Source: Reinekea forsetii (GTDB taxonomy: Bacteria; Pseudomonadota; Gammaproteobacteria; Pseudomonadales; Natronospirillaceae). From it: a stretch of 64,000 nt of DNA. Positions 1-10,312 of this stretch are shown here, in pieces. Every line of letters starts with the position of its first letter. The first letter of the stretch is position 1. A program made the position numbers and the translations under genes. The stretch covers positions 2,131,501 to 2,195,500 of the forward strand of contig NZ_CP011797.1 of NCBI RefSeq assembly GCF_002795845.1, in the 5' to 3' direction. The notes below the pieces were generated by a model. It ran no database searches. It worked only from the letters and a program-made list of their open reading frames with translations, and was not told the DNA's origin.

Positions 1-1332
1 TGTGAGCCGGAAACGTTGCTTTAGATAGAGCGCCAGCGCGCGAATAACCCGATCGCCCATGGCATGCCCATAGCTGTCGTTAACCTGCTTAAAGCGATCG
101 AGATCGATCATCACAAAGGTCAGCGGCAAGGCAGCCTCGAGGTTTTGGCCAATCAGCTTGGCCAGGGTGTCGAGGGTATGGTTGTGGTCCACTAGGCCGG
201 TCAAGCTGTCTCGGATCATCTGCGCGCGCAGGCCCCGATGCCGCCGACATCGGTTGAGTACGGTGGCAATCAGCACCGTTTTCGGCACCGGCTTGGTGAG
301 AAAATCATCCCCACCTCGGCCGACGGCATCGAGCTGTTTGTCGATATCGGATTCGGCCGATAAATAGAGGATCGGGATCGAGTCGTATTTATCCTGCTGG
401 CGAATCACTTGCGCCAGTTCCGGCCCCATACAGCCGGGCATATAGATGTCCATCAGGATGGCATCGGGATTGAAGCTTTCAATAACCTCCAGCACTTCGA
501 ACGGGTCGTTAACATTGCGGGTAAACAGGCCGGCGTAGTTTAGTGTGCGTTCGGCGTACATGGCCTGGGCGCGCGAGTCATCCACCACCAAAACCCGAAA
601 CGGTGGCTCGGAGCGCAACGAATAGACACCGATCAGTTGCTCGATCAAAATATCCACATCCATCTGGCCGACATAGAGGGCAATGCCATTGGCACGCACT
701 ACGGCTAGACGTATGGCCAACGAGGGGGTCTGTTGGCAATAGAAGATCACCGGGATCGGAGCGCGCAGGTCCATCTGCAGCGTCGACACCAATGCGACGC
801 CCTGGTCGCCGAAGTCGGTGTCCACGACCATAGCGGCCGGCAATCGATAGAGGATGGCCTCGTTTAGATCGACCTGATTGGCGAAACAGTGCGCCGGGAT
901 GCCAAAGGATGCCAGCTGCTCTTTGAGCAGGGTCGCCTGAGCGCTGCCGTTAAAGCACAGATACACCGGCTTGCGACCGGCCGAGACCTGCTTCAGGGCC
1001 ATGTTGTCATTGGCACGCGAACAGGCCGTGGCGATCTGACCGATGGCGGTATTGAGCTGTTCGAGCACATCGCTCGATGGCGTGATATGGGCCTCCGCTG
1101 CGGCCAACACCGCAACGAGTTGACCAGAAGCCTCCGCCAATGGCATAAAGCCGTGCCGCTCGGCCAACCCGACCAATTTGGTCGCCGCCAGGGTGAATTC
1201 GTTGAACCAGACTTCCTGCCAATGCACCTCGGCCAGTTGCCCCCAACTGTTCACAACATGTCGGGCCTCCTCATAGACCCGTCGGGCAAAATGATCTTTA
1301 AGCTGAAGCAACTGCTGCTGTTTATCACTCAT
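1..1332 (-). CDS. Response regulator / diguanylate cyclase, 3' end missing (Hpt-like, two receivers, GGDEF)
   Basis: The reading frame opens with ATG at 1332 and is still open at base 1, so 444 residues are visible and the C-terminus is outside the window. Residues 1-100 are helical and resemble an Hpt domain, but the phosphorylated His position appears to be Thr (ATKLVGLAERHGF). Residues about 122-235 look like a degenerate receiver. Residues about 243-365 are a canonical receiver: VLVVDDS, phosphoacceptor Asp in ILMDIYMPG near 293, and Lys in LTKPV near 345. A GGDEF domain begins near 375 (DSLTGL) and reaches DLDRFKQVNDSYGHAMGD; the GGDEF active-site loop itself is beyond the edge. By family the protein should make cyclic di-GMP under phosphorelay control, but catalytic competence cannot be judged here. 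It lies downstream of the transglutaminase gene with a 120-bp gap. Confidence 0.85.
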   Translation of the reverse strand, partial: MSDKQQQLLQLKDHFARRVYEEARHVVNSWGQLAEVHWQEVWFNEFTLAATKLVGLAERHGFMPLAEASGQLVAVLAAAEAHITPSSDVLEQLNTAIGQIATACSRANDNMALKQVSAGRKPVYLCFNGSAQATLLKEQLASFGIPAHCFANQVDLNEAILYRLPAAMVVDTDFGDQGVALVSTLQMDLRAPIPVIFYCQQTPSLAIRLAVVRANGIALYVGQMDVDILIEQLIGVYSLRSEPPFRVLVVDDSRAQAMYAERTLNYAGLFTRNVNDPFEVLEVIESFNPDAILMDIYMPGCMGPELAQVIRQQDKYDSIPILYLSAESDIDKQLDAVGRGGDDFLTKPVPKTVLIATVLNRCRRHRGLRAQMIRDSLTGLVDHNHTLDTLAKLIGQNLEAALPLTFVMIDLDRFKQVNDSYGHAMGDRVIRALALYLKQRFRLT

Positions 1333-1452
1333 GTGTGATGATGGGTCCTTTATCTCGACTGCTGACAGCTGGCAACGGTGCATTTTAAAACGGCTGACCG
1401 ATGCCACTAGTATCTACCTATAAGGTTAGATGCTAATCGCATAGTCTGCGAA

Positions 1453-3447
1453 CTAAAGGCTGCGTCGTCGGCGCTGTTTGACGAGGCGATGTCGAGCGGC
1501 GCGGAATTCGCGCGCGGCGATCGGCTCGGCATGGCGATAGAGCGAACCCTCAATAAGGTCGGCCAGCACCCACAACGCGCTGTGGCTCGGGTGCTGCGCC
1601 GCCAAACGCTGAAAATAGGTCTGCACCGTTTCCGCATCGGCGCGGGCACCGTACCAACGTTCGATGCGCGCCAAGCTGCGGTAGGGTTCTCGTTGGCGGG
1701 TGGGCCAGGTCACCATGCCCAAACCCCAGGCCAGCGCGAAGCCGACTAGGGCCATCAAACTGAGGATGGCGATGGCCAGCTTCAGGGGTGAAAAGCGCCC
1801 AAAGGCCGACTCGAACCAAGCCTTGGCCACGCTGTTGTCGTAATCCAGAATCAACACCTGCCATTGATATAACATCGAGTCCCAGTAAAGACTCAGCCCA
1901 TTTAACAGGCTGAGCGACCCCATTCGGGACAACAGTGGCAGATCGCCGGGCTGGGAGCGGCGAAACAGGGTATCCAAGTTCATCTCGATCCGATCGGGGG
2001 CTACCGCCGCCGTGGGGTCGATACGCTGCCAGCCTTGACCGAGCCAGACCTCAAGCCAAACATGCGCCTCCATCTGGCGCACTTGCACATAATCCCCGGT
2101 CGGGTTGTAGGTGCCGCCTAGATAGCCGCCCACTAGGCGGGTGGGAATGCCGACCGAGCGCAAAATATAGCCCACCGCGCTGGCGTAGTGCGAGCAGAAA
2201 CCCCGGCGGCCGGTGAGCCAAAAATCGGCCAGACTTTGGTCGCCCGGATAGGCCGGCGGCTGCAGGGTGTAGAAAAAACCTTCGGTTCGAATATGGTGCA
2301 TTAGGCCATCGATAAAGTCGCCGTCACTGGCGTATTGCGCGCGCTGGGTCTGAGCCCATTGGCGCAAAGGCTCGTTGCCCTGCTCCGGCAATAGCACATT
2401 GGACGCGATCAATCCGCTTTGATCGGGCCAGTTGACGGTACGGTGACTGCTCGCGCGATAACGCAGCAGACTAGTGATCGGCGTACGGCTGGCGGCGCGC
2501 GCATCGGGCAAAATAACGCCCTTGCCGGCCTCGATGGCGCTCGGCCAGTCCAAAAAATACAGCCAACGTTGGCCGCTGTTTTCCATCAGCACCGAATAAC
2601 GCGACGCGGGCCCCACTCCGCTGGGTAACTTCGCCTGCGACGGCCAGGCAAAAGGGTTAGCGCTGCGGTATTCGGCTTGCCAAGACCGACCGTCAAAGAC
2701 GCTCAGGGTGTTGCCGCGCCAATACCACTGATTGCGGGCCGGTAAGGGCGTATCGAAGGCAACCCGAAAGACCGGCGCGACCGACTGCGCCAAGCGCTCC
2801 ACCGAGCCGGGACTGATCTCATCGGTCATACCGGTCTGCGCCCCGCGCTGATCATTGGGGATCTGCCAGAGCGGCGGCAGGCGCGGAAAAAACAGATAGC
2901 CGGCCACCATAATGGGCAGCGCAGCAAGCAAGATAAGACTCGATTGGGTCAGTCCATACCGAGCGTTATAGTGTCCGCCCGCGGTAACGGCCTGCAAGGC
3001 TAGGGTATTAAAAAACAACAGTAGGCTAACGATCAGGGCCGCTATCGGATCGAATCGATAGAGCAGCAAGACACCGGCCAAGAAATAGCCCAAGTAGATC
3101 TGAAAAATACCATCACGGCGGCGCAGCACCTCGAGCGATTTTAGCAGATAACCCAACAGACAGAGGGCGACAGCACTGTCCAGCGAGTAGCGATTCAAAC
3201 CAGAGGCCATCAAGGCCCCGAGCCCCATCAACACAGCCGCCCAGAGGACCATGGCCGGTGGCTTACGCATTTGACCGTGCAGCACCCGCCAACGCCAGAG
3301 GCCGACCACGAGAAACAGCGCGAAAAACCAACCGGGCAAATAGGGAAGAAAGGCCAATAGGGTCATCAATTGCACCAGCAGCAGGTACTTCAGGCCGGCC
3401 TGGTGCAGGGCCCGCAGATGCGGCGGGATATAGGTGCTATCAGTCAT
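1453..3447 (-). CDS. TgpA-like transmembrane transglutaminase (DUF3488/transglutaminase-like)
   Basis: A 664-residue inner-membrane protein. A cluster of hydrophobic helices fills about residues 15-190, a periplasmic transglutaminase-like domain follows, and one more helix sits near 555-580. The papain-like triad is visible: Cys near 417 in RRGFCSHYA, His in EAHVWLEV near 460 and Asp in RIDPTAA near 475. The short cytoplasmic tail ends in a run of Arg. The frame extends upstream to 3537 inside the DUF58 gene. The ATG at 3447 is chosen because it gives the typical MTDSTYIPPH start and overlaps the DUF58 stop by 8 bp, suggesting translational coupling. MoxR-DUF58-TgpA trios are widespread; Pseudomonas aeruginosa TgpA is essential, but its substrate is not well defined. 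Confidence 0.9.
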   Translation of the reverse strand: MTDSTYIPPHLRALHQAGLKYLLLVQLMTLLAFLPYLPGWFFALFLVVGLWRWRVLHGQMRKPPAMVLWAAVLMGLGALMASGLNRYSLDSAVALCLLGYLLKSLEVLRRRDGIFQIYLGYFLAGVLLLYRFDPIAALIVSLLLFFNTLALQAVTAGGHYNARYGLTQSSLILLAALPIMVAGYLFFPRLPPLWQIPNDQRGAQTGMTDEISPGSVERLAQSVAPVFRVAFDTPLPARNQWYWRGNTLSVFDGRSWQAEYRSANPFAWPSQAKLPSGVGPASRYSVLMENSGQRWLYFLDWPSAIEAGKGVILPDARAASRTPITSLLRYRASSHRTVNWPDQSGLIASNVLLPEQGNEPLRQWAQTQRAQYASDGDFIDGLMHHIRTEGFFYTLQPPAYPGDQSLADFWLTGRRGFCSHYASAVGYILRSVGIPTRLVGGYLGGTYNPTGDYVQVRQMEAHVWLEVWLGQGWQRIDPTAAVAPDRIEMNLDTLFRRSQPGDLPLLSRMGSLSLLNGLSLYWDSMLYQWQVLILDYDNSVAKAWFESAFGRFSPLKLAIAILSLMALVGFALAWGLGMVTWPTRQREPYRSLARIERWYGARADAETVQTYFQRLAAQHPSHSALWVLADLIEGSLYRHAEPIAAREFRAARHRLVKQRRRRSL

Positions 3448-4411
3448 AACCGAATTGCGCCAAGGCTCGACGCACCCGCGCGAGCTGTTCCGGGCCCTGG
3501 TCGGCGCACACCACCGTGCCCGGCAAGCGCAGCTCATAGGCCTGATGTTGCTCAGTCATCAGCTGGCTATGATAGGCCAGCGCCGAGAGCCGCGCTTCGT
3601 CCGCTAATCCGGGGAACTGATCCCAATCGAGAACGTCATTGCCCGATTGATAGTCGGTAAAAGCCTTGACCACCAGCTGATCGCGTGAAAAGCTCGCCCA
3701 GTGCAACCGATGGATGGCATCGCCGGCGACATAGGGCCGTAAACTGTGAAAATCTTCGCTGCCAGCGCGGTAAAATGGGTCGTTAGGCGGGTTCTGCTCG
3801 GCTTCGTGCCCACCCCCGGCCAGTTGCCGGTCGTATTGCACGGCTAGAGGATAAGCCCAGGCTTGGACATCGATTTTCAGGTTAGACCAGGCCACGATCA
3901 GGCCGAAGGGAAAGCGACTCTCGATGCGGAACCGGGGCGCTGTTATCGGGCCGCGCGCCCGCGCCAGCAAGGGCAGTCGCACCGTCACCGATGGCCCGTT
4001 CATGGCCACCGATACCACCCCCCACTGCTTATGAATCACTTCGAATGGGCCTCGATTTTGATTACGCGGTGCGCTCAGTAACAGGCTGATCTCGGCCATC
4101 TGACCAACCTCCACCAGCGAGCCGACCTGGCCACTGATGCACAGACCACTAAGATTGCGATAGGTCAGATGAACACTGGCCCACAACATGGCAATCAGCC
4201 AGAAGCCCAGGGCGTAGTTCAATGCGCTGTCAAAATTAATCGCCAACAGTAAAATCAATAGAGCCACTAGCAGCAGGATACCGCCCTGAAGGGTTGGGAC
4301 AATAAAGATGCGCGCTTGATTGAGCGTCACCGAGCGTTGCAGGGGCAGGCGGCGCTCCAGCCATAGCCCTAACCTGCGGTGCATCCATAGGCGAACTCGA
4401 CTCACAGCCAC
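3440..4411 (-). CDS. DUF58 domain protein (MoxR-associated)
   Basis: A 323-residue protein starting with GTG at 4411; this codon overlaps the TAG stop of the MoxR gene by one base (TAGTG), a coupled arrangement. Two hydrophobic segments near residues 35-85 anchor it in the membrane. The signature DUF58 stretch, YRAGSEDFHSLRPYVAGDA followed by IHRLHWASFSRD, lies around residues 210-245. DUF58 proteins usually carry a von Willebrand A-like fold and work with MoxR AAA ATPases. The specific role here is unknown; context puts it with the downstream transglutaminase in one envelope-associated unit. Confidence 0.9.
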   Translation of the reverse strand: MAVSRVRLWMHRRLGLWLERRLPLQRSVTLNQARIFIVPTLQGGILLLVALLILLLAINFDSALNYALGFWLIAMLWASVHLTYRNLSGLCISGQVGSLVEVGQMAEISLLLSAPRNQNRGPFEVIHKQWGVVSVAMNGPSVTVRLPLLARARGPITAPRFRIESRFPFGLIVAWSNLKIDVQAWAYPLAVQYDRQLAGGGHEAEQNPPNDPFYRAGSEDFHSLRPYVAGDAIHRLHWASFSRDQLVVKAFTDYQSGNDVLDWDQFPGLADEARLSALAYHSQLMTEQHQAYELRLPGTVVCADQGPEQLARVRRALAQFGYD

Positions 4412-5337
4412 TAGCGGGTACCGACCACATCGACCGAGTCGAGGATCAGCGTCAGCAAGGATTCGCTACTCATAGCGCTCAGGGCCTTCAGGCGGTGCCC
4501 GGCAACGGCGGGGAAAATCGCCTGGACATCATCGGGTACCACGTAATCGCGACCAAAGCTCAGAGCATAGGCCCGCGCCGCCAACGCGACCGACTGCGAC
4601 GCCCGAGGCGACAACCCCACCACGCACAGAGCCGGATCCCGGGTTTTCTGCACCAAGCGCATGATGTAGCCCAGTACCGCGCCGCTTAATTCGACCTGTT
4701 GGACCTGACCTAACAGCTCCGGCCAATCGGCCGGCAGCAATATCGGCACCAGGTCCGCCATGCGCTGTCGACCGAGCTTGCCCATTAGCAAGTCCTGTTC
4801 GACCGCGGCGTCGGGGTAGCCCAGACTGATACGGATGAAAAACCGATCGAGCTGGGATTCTGGCAAGGGATAGGTACCCGACTGAGACTGGGGATTTTGA
4901 GTCGCGATGACAAAAAAAGGCTTGGGCAAGGCCATGGTTTGGCCGTCGACCGACACCTGCTGCTCTTCCATCGCTTCCAATAACGCCGATTGGGCCTTAG
5001 GCGTGGCGCGATTGAGCTCATCGGCTAAGAGCAGCTGGGTAAAGACCGGCCCGCGGTGAAAACGAAAGTCCTGTTGATCTCGATCGAATATCTGGGCGCC
5101 AATCACATCGGCGGGCAACAGGTCGGCGGTAAACTGAATACGTTGATAGTCCAGGCCGAGCAATCGACCCAGAGCTTGAGCGAGTGTGGTTTTGCCGACG
5201 CCGGGTACGTCCTCGAGCAGAACATGGCCGCCACAGAGCAGCGCAACCCAAATCAGGCGTATCTTGTCCGACTTGCCGGCCACCACCAGACCGCCCTGCT
5301 GCATAAGTTGTGCGGTTAGCGCGGCAATGGCTGTCAT
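4411..5337 (-). CDS. MoxR-family AAA+ ATPase
   Basis: A 308-residue cytoplasmic ATPase. Walker A is GVGKTTLAQ (about residues 45-55). Walker B is LLLADELNRATPKAQSALLE (about 100-120), followed by the MoxR-typical MEEQQVSVDG. Sensor 1 lies in FFVIATQNPQ and the arginine-finger region in LPESQLDRF. The AAA lid domain with the LSPRASQSVALAARAYAL motif completes the protein. MoxR proteins act as chaperones that remodel or activate partner complexes. Here it heads the MoxR-DUF58-transglutaminase cluster and is separated from purF by a terminator and about 130 bp, so it should have its own promoter. Confidence 0.93.
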   Translation of the reverse strand: MTAIAALTAQLMQQGGLVVAGKSDKIRLIWVALLCGGHVLLEDVPGVGKTTLAQALGRLLGLDYQRIQFTADLLPADVIGAQIFDRDQQDFRFHRGPVFTQLLLADELNRATPKAQSALLEAMEEQQVSVDGQTMALPKPFFVIATQNPQSQSGTYPLPESQLDRFFIRISLGYPDAAVEQDLLMGKLGRQRMADLVPILLPADWPELLGQVQQVELSGAVLGYIMRLVQKTRDPALCVVGLSPRASQSVALAARAYALSFGRDYVVPDDVQAIFPAVAGHRLKALSAMSSESLLTLILDSVDVVGTR

Positions 5338-5466
5338 CTATGGTCTGCTCCGTCCGAGAATAGTATGGAACCAGACCGCCAGAATAACCGGCTAGAACAG
5401 ACCCCGTCCCCTTAGGTATAGCAAAACCCCATCGGTCCGGCCGGATATTTCCCCCAAACGGCGGCC

Positions 5467-5492
5467 AAAAAAAAGGCCGCTCAAGGCGGCCT
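5467..5492 (-). terminator. Intrinsic terminator after purF
   Basis: A 7-bp perfect stem (AGGCCGC with GCGGCCT, 5-nt loop) at 5474-5492. On the minus strand it is followed by a run of eight T (A-run 5467-5474 on the plus strand). It lies 19 bp past the purF stop and separates the purF operon from the MoxR cluster. Confidence 0.85.
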
Positions 5493-5510
5493 CAGTCGAA
5501 TCTAGGCGGC

Positions 5511-7031
5511 TTAGCCCTCATCGTCATTGTGTAGGTCGACCATCGAGGAGTCGCTGACCAGCACCTTGCTTTTGTTGTCGTCTTTGCGCAAAGTCTCGAG
5601 CGCGTCCAGATAGGCCTGATCGATATCGCCGGTGACATAGGCACCATCGAAAACCGAGCAGTCAAAATCATGCACATCGGACTTTTTCGTTTGCGTTGCC
5701 GTTTTGAGATCTTCCAGCTTCTGATACACCAGCCAGTCGGCGCCGATAGCCTGCCGTATTTCGTCGGTCGTGCGACCGTGCGCGATCAGCTCCTTGGCCG
5801 CCGGCATGTCGATACCATAGACGTTGGGGTACAGAACCTCCGGTGCCGCCGAGGCGAAGTAGACATTTTTCGCGCCCGCATCACGGGCCATCTCAATGAT
5901 TTCATAACAGGTGGTGCCACGAACAATAGAGTCATCGACCAGCAAGACATTCTTGCCCTTAAACTCCAGACCGATGGCATTCAATTTCTGGCGCACCGAT
6001 TTTCGCCGCTCGGTTTGGCCCGGCATAATAAAGGTCCGGCCGATATAGCGGTTCTTCATAAAGCCTTCGCGGAAATTCACGCCCAATCGATTGGCCAATT
6101 GCAGGGCCGAGGTGCGACTGGTATCCGGAATCGGTATAACCACCTCAATATCGTGATCCGGGCGTAACGCCAGGATGCGCTCTGCCAGGGCATCGCCCAT
6201 GCGCAGCCGAGCCTTATAGACCGAGATGCCATCGATGATGGAATCGGGTCGGGCAAAATAAACAAACTCGAACATGCACGGCGTTTTGTTAACCACTTCG
6301 GCGCATTGCTGCACGTGCAGTTCGCCGGCGGCATCGATAAAGATCGCTTCACCGGGGGCCACATCGGCAATCAGCTCAAAGCCAATCACGTCCAGGGCAA
6401 CACTTTCCGAGGCCACCATATATTCGATGGCGCCGTTGTCCGCAATACGCTTGCCATAGACCAGGGGGCGAATACCATTGGGATCGCGAAAGGCAACCAT
6501 GCCCAAACCGCTGATCAGCGCGACCACACCATAAGCCCCACGGCAGCGACGATGGACCCCGGCAACCGCGAGGAAAATATCCTTGGGTTCGGGTTTGAGC
6601 TTGGCTTGAAGCTGCAATTCATGGGCAAATACGTTGAGCAAGACCTCTGAATCGGAGGTGGTATTGATATGACGCAAATCGGACTGAAACAGGGCCTGAT
6701 GCAATTCGATCGAGTTGGTCAAATTGCCGTTATGGGCCAGAACAATGCCGTAGGGTGAATTGACGTAAAAAGGCTGGCTCTCAGCAGTACTGCTGTTGCC
6801 GGCGGTCGGATAGCGCACATGACCGATACCGATATCACCGACCAAGGACTGCATATGGCGACTGTGAAAGACATCGCGCACCAAGCCATTGCTTTTGCGC
6901 AGAAAAAACTTACCCTTGTCTTCGGTGACGATACCCGCAGCATCCTGACCGCGATGCTGTAACACGGTTAGAGCATCATATAACAACTGATTGACCGGTG
7001 ATTGACCCACGATCCCGACTACACCACACAT
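5511..7031 (-). CDS. purF: Amidophosphoribosyltransferase
   Basis: 506 residues, the usual proteobacterial length. It catalyses the first committed step of purine synthesis: glutamine plus PRPP to phosphoribosylamine. The protein starts MCGVVGIVG, so Cys2 becomes the N-terminal nucleophile of the class II glutamine amidotransferase domain, and no propeptide is needed. The PRPP-binding loop [13 protein letters not shown] lies near residue 357 in the phosphoribosyltransferase half. Its start is 3 bp from the cvpA stop, and it is the last gene of the folC-SPOR-cvpA-purF run, ended by the terminator at 5467-5492. This gene order is conserved in gammaproteobacteria. Confidence 0.98.
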   Translation of the reverse strand: MCGVVGIVGQSPVNQLLYDALTVLQHRGQDAAGIVTEDKGKFFLRKSNGLVRDVFHSRHMQSLVGDIGIGHVRYPTAGNSSTAESQPFYVNSPYGIVLAHNGNLTNSIELHQALFQSDLRHINTTSDSEVLLNVFAHELQLQAKLKPEPKDIFLAVAGVHRRCRGAYGVVALISGLGMVAFRDPNGIRPLVYGKRIADNGAIEYMVASESVALDVIGFELIADVAPGEAIFIDAAGELHVQQCAEVVNKTPCMFEFVYFARPDSIIDGISVYKARLRMGDALAERILALRPDHDIEVVIPIPDTSRTSALQLANRLGVNFREGFMKNRYIGRTFIMPGQTERRKSVRQKLNAIGLEFKGKNVLLVDDSIVRGTTCYEIIEMARDAGAKNVYFASAAPEVLYPNVYGIDMPAAKELIAHGRTTDEIRQAIGADWLVYQKLEDLKTATQTKKSDVHDFDCSVFDGAYVTGDIDQAYLDALETLRKDDNKSKVLVSDSSMVDLHNDDEG

Positions 7032-7034
7032 GCG

Positions 7035-7532
7035 TTACTCTCCTCCAACTGACAAAATTGCACCCGATGCCTTTTGAATATTTTCGCCAGTCCATCGAAT
7101 CACCGGTTCAAAATAAGGCAACACCATTGAATCTTGCCAAAACTGGTCCAATGCAAATAGTCGACCCAAGGCTAAAATGGCAACGACTATCACAAGACCC
7201 CGTAACAGGCCAAAAACCACCCCCAACACCCGATCCATTCCGGTCAGGCCGGTCATGCGCACAAACTCACCCAACAGGTGGTTGACTAAGGCGCCGACTA
7301 TTAGGGTGGCTATAAATAGAATAACAAAGGCCGCCGTATAGCGATGAACATCATTGGCCAGCCAATCGACCATCAGCACGGCCAGCTTATCGCTGAACAA
7401 GCGCGCAATCAGCAACGCGGCAACCCAAGATGCCAATGACATGGCTTCCTTGGTAAAACCTCGCTTAATGCTGATCAGTGACGAGACAAGCAAGATGCCT
7501 GCGATGATCCAATCGATTAACGTCATAGTCAT
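7035..7532 (-). CDS. cvpA: CvpA family membrane protein
   Basis: A 165-residue inner-membrane protein with four hydrophobic segments (about residues 5-22, 28-48, 63-88 and 100-125) and the CvpA-typical DWIIAGILLVSSLISIKRGF opening. CvpA was named for colicin V production; related proteins affect envelope stress and purine phenotypes, but no biochemical activity is firmly assigned. Its position directly before purF, with a 3-bp gap, is the conserved arrangement and suggests cotranscription. A second ATG at 7526 could also serve as start. Confidence 0.93.
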   Translation of the reverse strand: MTMTLIDWIIAGILLVSSLISIKRGFTKEAMSLASWVAALLIARLFSDKLAVLMVDWLANDVHRYTAAFVILFIATLIVGALVNHLLGEFVRMTGLTGMDRVLGVVFGLLRGLVIVVAILALGRLFALDQFWQDSMVLPYFEPVIRWTGENIQKASGAILSVGGE

Positions 7533-7616
7533 TCCGGCAGTGAAATCGCGCGCATTCTAACAGGTATCATCATTTTGTGAATGCCTTAAATAATACCCAA
7601 CCAATAGGTCAATAAA

Positions 7617-8162
7617 TCATTCTCGATAGCGGACAATTAATCCCTGAAGACTGAATTTCGTCTTCACCAGGCCATTGAGTCGGTCCGCTACCTGCTTGGT
7701 GGGCACCGGCCCGACAAATACCTGGGTAAAGATGGTGCCATCGGAAAGCAGTTTTTTGCGAATATAGGTCTCGAACTCCGCAGCTCGCAGCTGGTCGCGC
7801 AGGACATTGGCTTTGTCAATCTCTCGGAAGCTGGCCACCTGAACCGACCACAATCGAGATTGCGTGGCGCTGCTCGACGCCGGCACGGCGATCGGTGCGC
7901 TTGCCGGCGGCTCAGCAACGACCGGTTGCGCGGCCTCAACTGGCTCCGTCGCCACAAGTGCGTCACCGGCTTCGACCCTGGTCTCGAACGCAGACACCGG
8001 GCTGGGAAGATTCGATAAATCGGGCACTTTCGGCTTTGGCGGGATCTGGGTGATCTGCACCGGGATACGCCCTTCGGCATCGAACAAGACCGGGGCAATC
8101 AGCAGTACGGCGGCGGCCAAGACTAGAATCCCGACGACTCGCTGTTGTAATTTACGTTCCAA
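7617..8162 (-). CDS. SPOR-domain protein (DedD-like)
   Basis: 181 residues. A short cytoplasmic N-terminus and one transmembrane helix (about residues 10-27, VGILVLAAAVLLIAPVLF) lead to a Pro/Ala/Val-rich linker and a C-terminal SPOR domain (about 105-181, with WSVQVASFREIDKANVLRDQ). SPOR domains bind denuded septal peptidoglycan and the topology matches the cell-division protein DedD, which sits at the same place between folC and cvpA in related genomes. The start is 1 bp from the folC stop. Confidence 0.88.
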   Translation of the reverse strand: MERKLQQRVVGILVLAAAVLLIAPVLFDAEGRIPVQITQIPPKPKVPDLSNLPSPVSAFETRVEAGDALVATEPVEAAQPVVAEPPASAPIAVPASSSATQSRLWSVQVASFREIDKANVLRDQLRAAEFETYIRKKLLSDGTIFTQVFVGPVPTKQVADRLNGLVKTKFSLQGLIVRYRE

Positions 8163-8163
8163 A

Positions 8164-9381
8164 TCAGTTCTCCAGCAAATTAAGGGCAGCAGCGACTGTG
8201 TAGAAAGACCCGCCGATAAACACCGGCTCGCCGGGAAAGTCCCGATCCAGCTGCGCTAAGGCCAACTCTAGCGTCGCAAATTGCGGGCTGTCGGCACGCC
8301 CCGTCGCCAGCGCGAGTTGCTCTGCGCTGCAGCCGCGCGGGCCGGCTAGAGTAACAAAGTTAATCGACAAGGCCCCCTGTGCCAACGCCGAGCAAAAGCC
8401 CTTGGCGTCCTTATCCTGGACCATACCCAGCACCAGATGGAATTTTTGTGCACCGAACTGGCGAGCGATGTAGGCCGCAGCATGGGGATTGTGGCCGACA
8501 TCGAGAATATAGTGTCGACCCCTATGTTCGCGTGACTGCATCCGACCCGCCAGTCGAATTGACTGCAAGGCTACTTGAGCCATCACCGGCGTCAGCGCAA
8601 AGGGGGACAGACTGAAGGCTTGCAGGGCCGCGGCAGCATTGGCCAGCGGTATGCTGATCGCGCCAGCATCGAGTTCACCCCCTTGCCACACCAACGTTGC
8701 ACCGACCACCTTATGGTGATCGCCAAACCGATAGGCCTGGGCGCCGACCTGGTCAATATAGGCGTTAAGGGTTTCTGGTAGGTCGCTCGAACCGAGCACA
8801 ACAGGACGCTGCGCCCGACAAATACCGGCCTTTTCACGCCCAATGGAAGCCAGATCCGGCCCCAAGAAATTTTGGTGATCCAGACCAATATTGGTAATAA
8901 CAGCAATATCTGGATCGATAATATTCACCGCGTCCAGGCGCCCGCCGAGCCCGACTTCCAATACCCAGACCGACAATTCGGCCTGTTCAAAGAGCCAAAA
9001 GGCGGCCAGTGTGGTGAATTCGAAATAGGACAGACTGGTCTCGGCACGCGCCAACTCAACCGCGCACAGCGCTTGGACTAGCAGGTCATCGCTGACTGGC
9101 TGGTTATTGATTTGAATGCGTTCGTTGAAATGAAACAGATGGGGTGAGGAATACCAACCGACCGACTGGCCCGCGGCGCGACTCAGGGCGGCCAGAGCCG
9201 CTGTGGTGGTACCCTTGCCATTGGTGCCGGCAACGGTAAACACGAAGGGGGGCCGGTCGCGCTGCAGCAGCCGTGCTGCGACAGCGCTCAGGCGAACCAG
9301 ACCCAGCTCAATTTCCTGAGGGTGAATGGCCTCTATATACGCAAGCCATTGCGCCAATGGCGACTCAATTGATGGGCGCAT
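8164..9381 (-). CDS. folC: Bifunctional dihydrofolate/folylpolyglutamate synthase
   Basis: 405 residues of the Mur-ligase superfamily; it adds Glu to dihydropteroate and extends the polyglutamate tail of folates. The ATP P-loop [15 protein letters not shown] is near residues 48-62. Further family motifs are [26 protein letters not shown] near 150, and [10 protein letters not shown]-type residues in [13 protein letters not shown]. The C-terminal domain carries [10 protein letters not shown]. Its ATG overlaps the end of accD by 17 bp, so translation is probably coupled. The accD-folC pair is conserved in gammaproteobacteria. Confidence 0.96.
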   Translation of the reverse strand: MRPSIESPLAQWLAYIEAIHPQEIELGLVRLSAVAARLLQRDRPPFVFTVAGTNGKGTTTAALAALSRAAGQSVGWYSSPHLFHFNERIQINNQPVSDDLLVQALCAVELARAETSLSYFEFTTLAAFWLFEQAELSVWVLEVGLGGRLDAVNIIDPDIAVITNIGLDHQNFLGPDLASIGREKAGICRAQRPVVLGSSDLPETLNAYIDQVGAQAYRFGDHHKVVGATLVWQGGELDAGAISIPLANAAAALQAFSLSPFALTPVMAQVALQSIRLAGRMQSREHRGRHYILDVGHNPHAAAYIARQFGAQKFHLVLGMVQDKDAKGFCSALAQGALSINFVTLAGPRGCSAEQLALATGRADSPQFATLELALAQLDRDFPGEPVFIGGSFYTVAAALNLLEN

Positions 9382-10228
9382 TCACAAGCTTTTTCAGCAA
9401 ACCGGCGAGTCGGGGTCGCATATCATGCCGCGCTACGATCATATCGATTGCACCCTTTTCCAGCAAAAATTCGCTGCGTTGAAAGCCTTCAGGCAGTTTT
9501 TCGCGCACCGTTTGCTCGATAACGCGCGGACCGGCGAAACCGATCAAAGCATAGGGTTCTGCCACGTTGATATCGCCTAACAGAGCCAAGGAGGCCGAGA
9601 CGCCACCAAAACAAGGGTCGAGCATGACCGATACATACGGCACACCGGCTTGGCGCAACTTCTCCAGCACGGCACTGGTTTTGGCCATCTGCATCAGTGA
9701 AAACAAGGCTTCTTGCATGCGCGCGCCGCCGGATGTGGCAAAACAGATGAACGGGATGTTCTTCTCTAAGGCAACATTGGCGCCGCGCACAAACTTCTCG
9801 CCGACAACAGCACCCATGGAGCCACCCATAAAGTTAAAATCGAAGGCTGCTACCACAACCGGCAAGCCCTCAACCAATCCTTCAACGGTAATCAGCGCGT
9901 CGTGTTCATTGGTTTTCTTTTGCGCAGCGACCAAACGATCTTTATAGCGCTTACCGTCTTTGAATTTCAGGCGATCTTGCGGTTTGACATCGGCGGCAAT
10001 TTCAACCCGACCTTCGGCATCCAGGAACAGATCGATACGTCGACGGGCACCAATGCGCATGTGATGTTCACATTTAGGGCACACGTCCGAGTTTTTTTCC
10101 AGCTCAGGCCGATACAGGACCGCACTGCACTTGGGACACTTTTTCCACAGCCCTTCCGGTACATTGGATCGATTGTCGGCATCGGACCGAATCATCGAAG
10201 GTACGATTTTCTCCAACCAACTGCTCAT
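9365..10228 (-). CDS. accD: Acetyl-CoA carboxylase carboxyltransferase subunit beta
   Basis: 287 residues. With AccA it forms the carboxyltransferase that moves CO2 from biotin to acetyl-CoA, the first step of fatty acid synthesis. An N-terminal zinc finger is clear (Cys31, Cys34, Cys50, Cys53). The crotonase-fold body contains [15 protein letters not shown] and [18 protein letters not shown], which form the acyl-CoA oxyanion region, and [14 protein letters not shown]. It follows trpF with an 84-bp gap. Confidence 0.97.
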   Translation of the reverse strand: MSSWLEKIVPSMIRSDADNRSNVPEGLWKKCPKCSAVLYRPELEKNSDVCPKCEHHMRIGARRRIDLFLDAEGRVEIAADVKPQDRLKFKDGKRYKDRLVAAQKKTNEHDALITVEGLVEGLPVVVAAFDFNFMGGSMGAVVGEKFVRGANVALEKNIPFICFATSGGARMQEALFSLMQMAKTSAVLEKLRQAGVPYVSVMLDPCFGGVSASLALLGDINVAEPYALIGFAGPRVIEQTVREKLPEGFQRSEFLLEKGAIDMIVARHDMRPRLAGLLKKLVNAPIN

Positions 10229-10312
10229 AATGCCCTCGCTTTGTGATGAATTTGAATTGTTCTATTATTATTGAATACACCCCGTCCGGGAATCACCGAA
10301 CGGCGGACACAC

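Noticed and set aside
5670-6167. 165-codon frame antisense to purF
   Set aside because: Shadow of purF with no independent start signal or motif.
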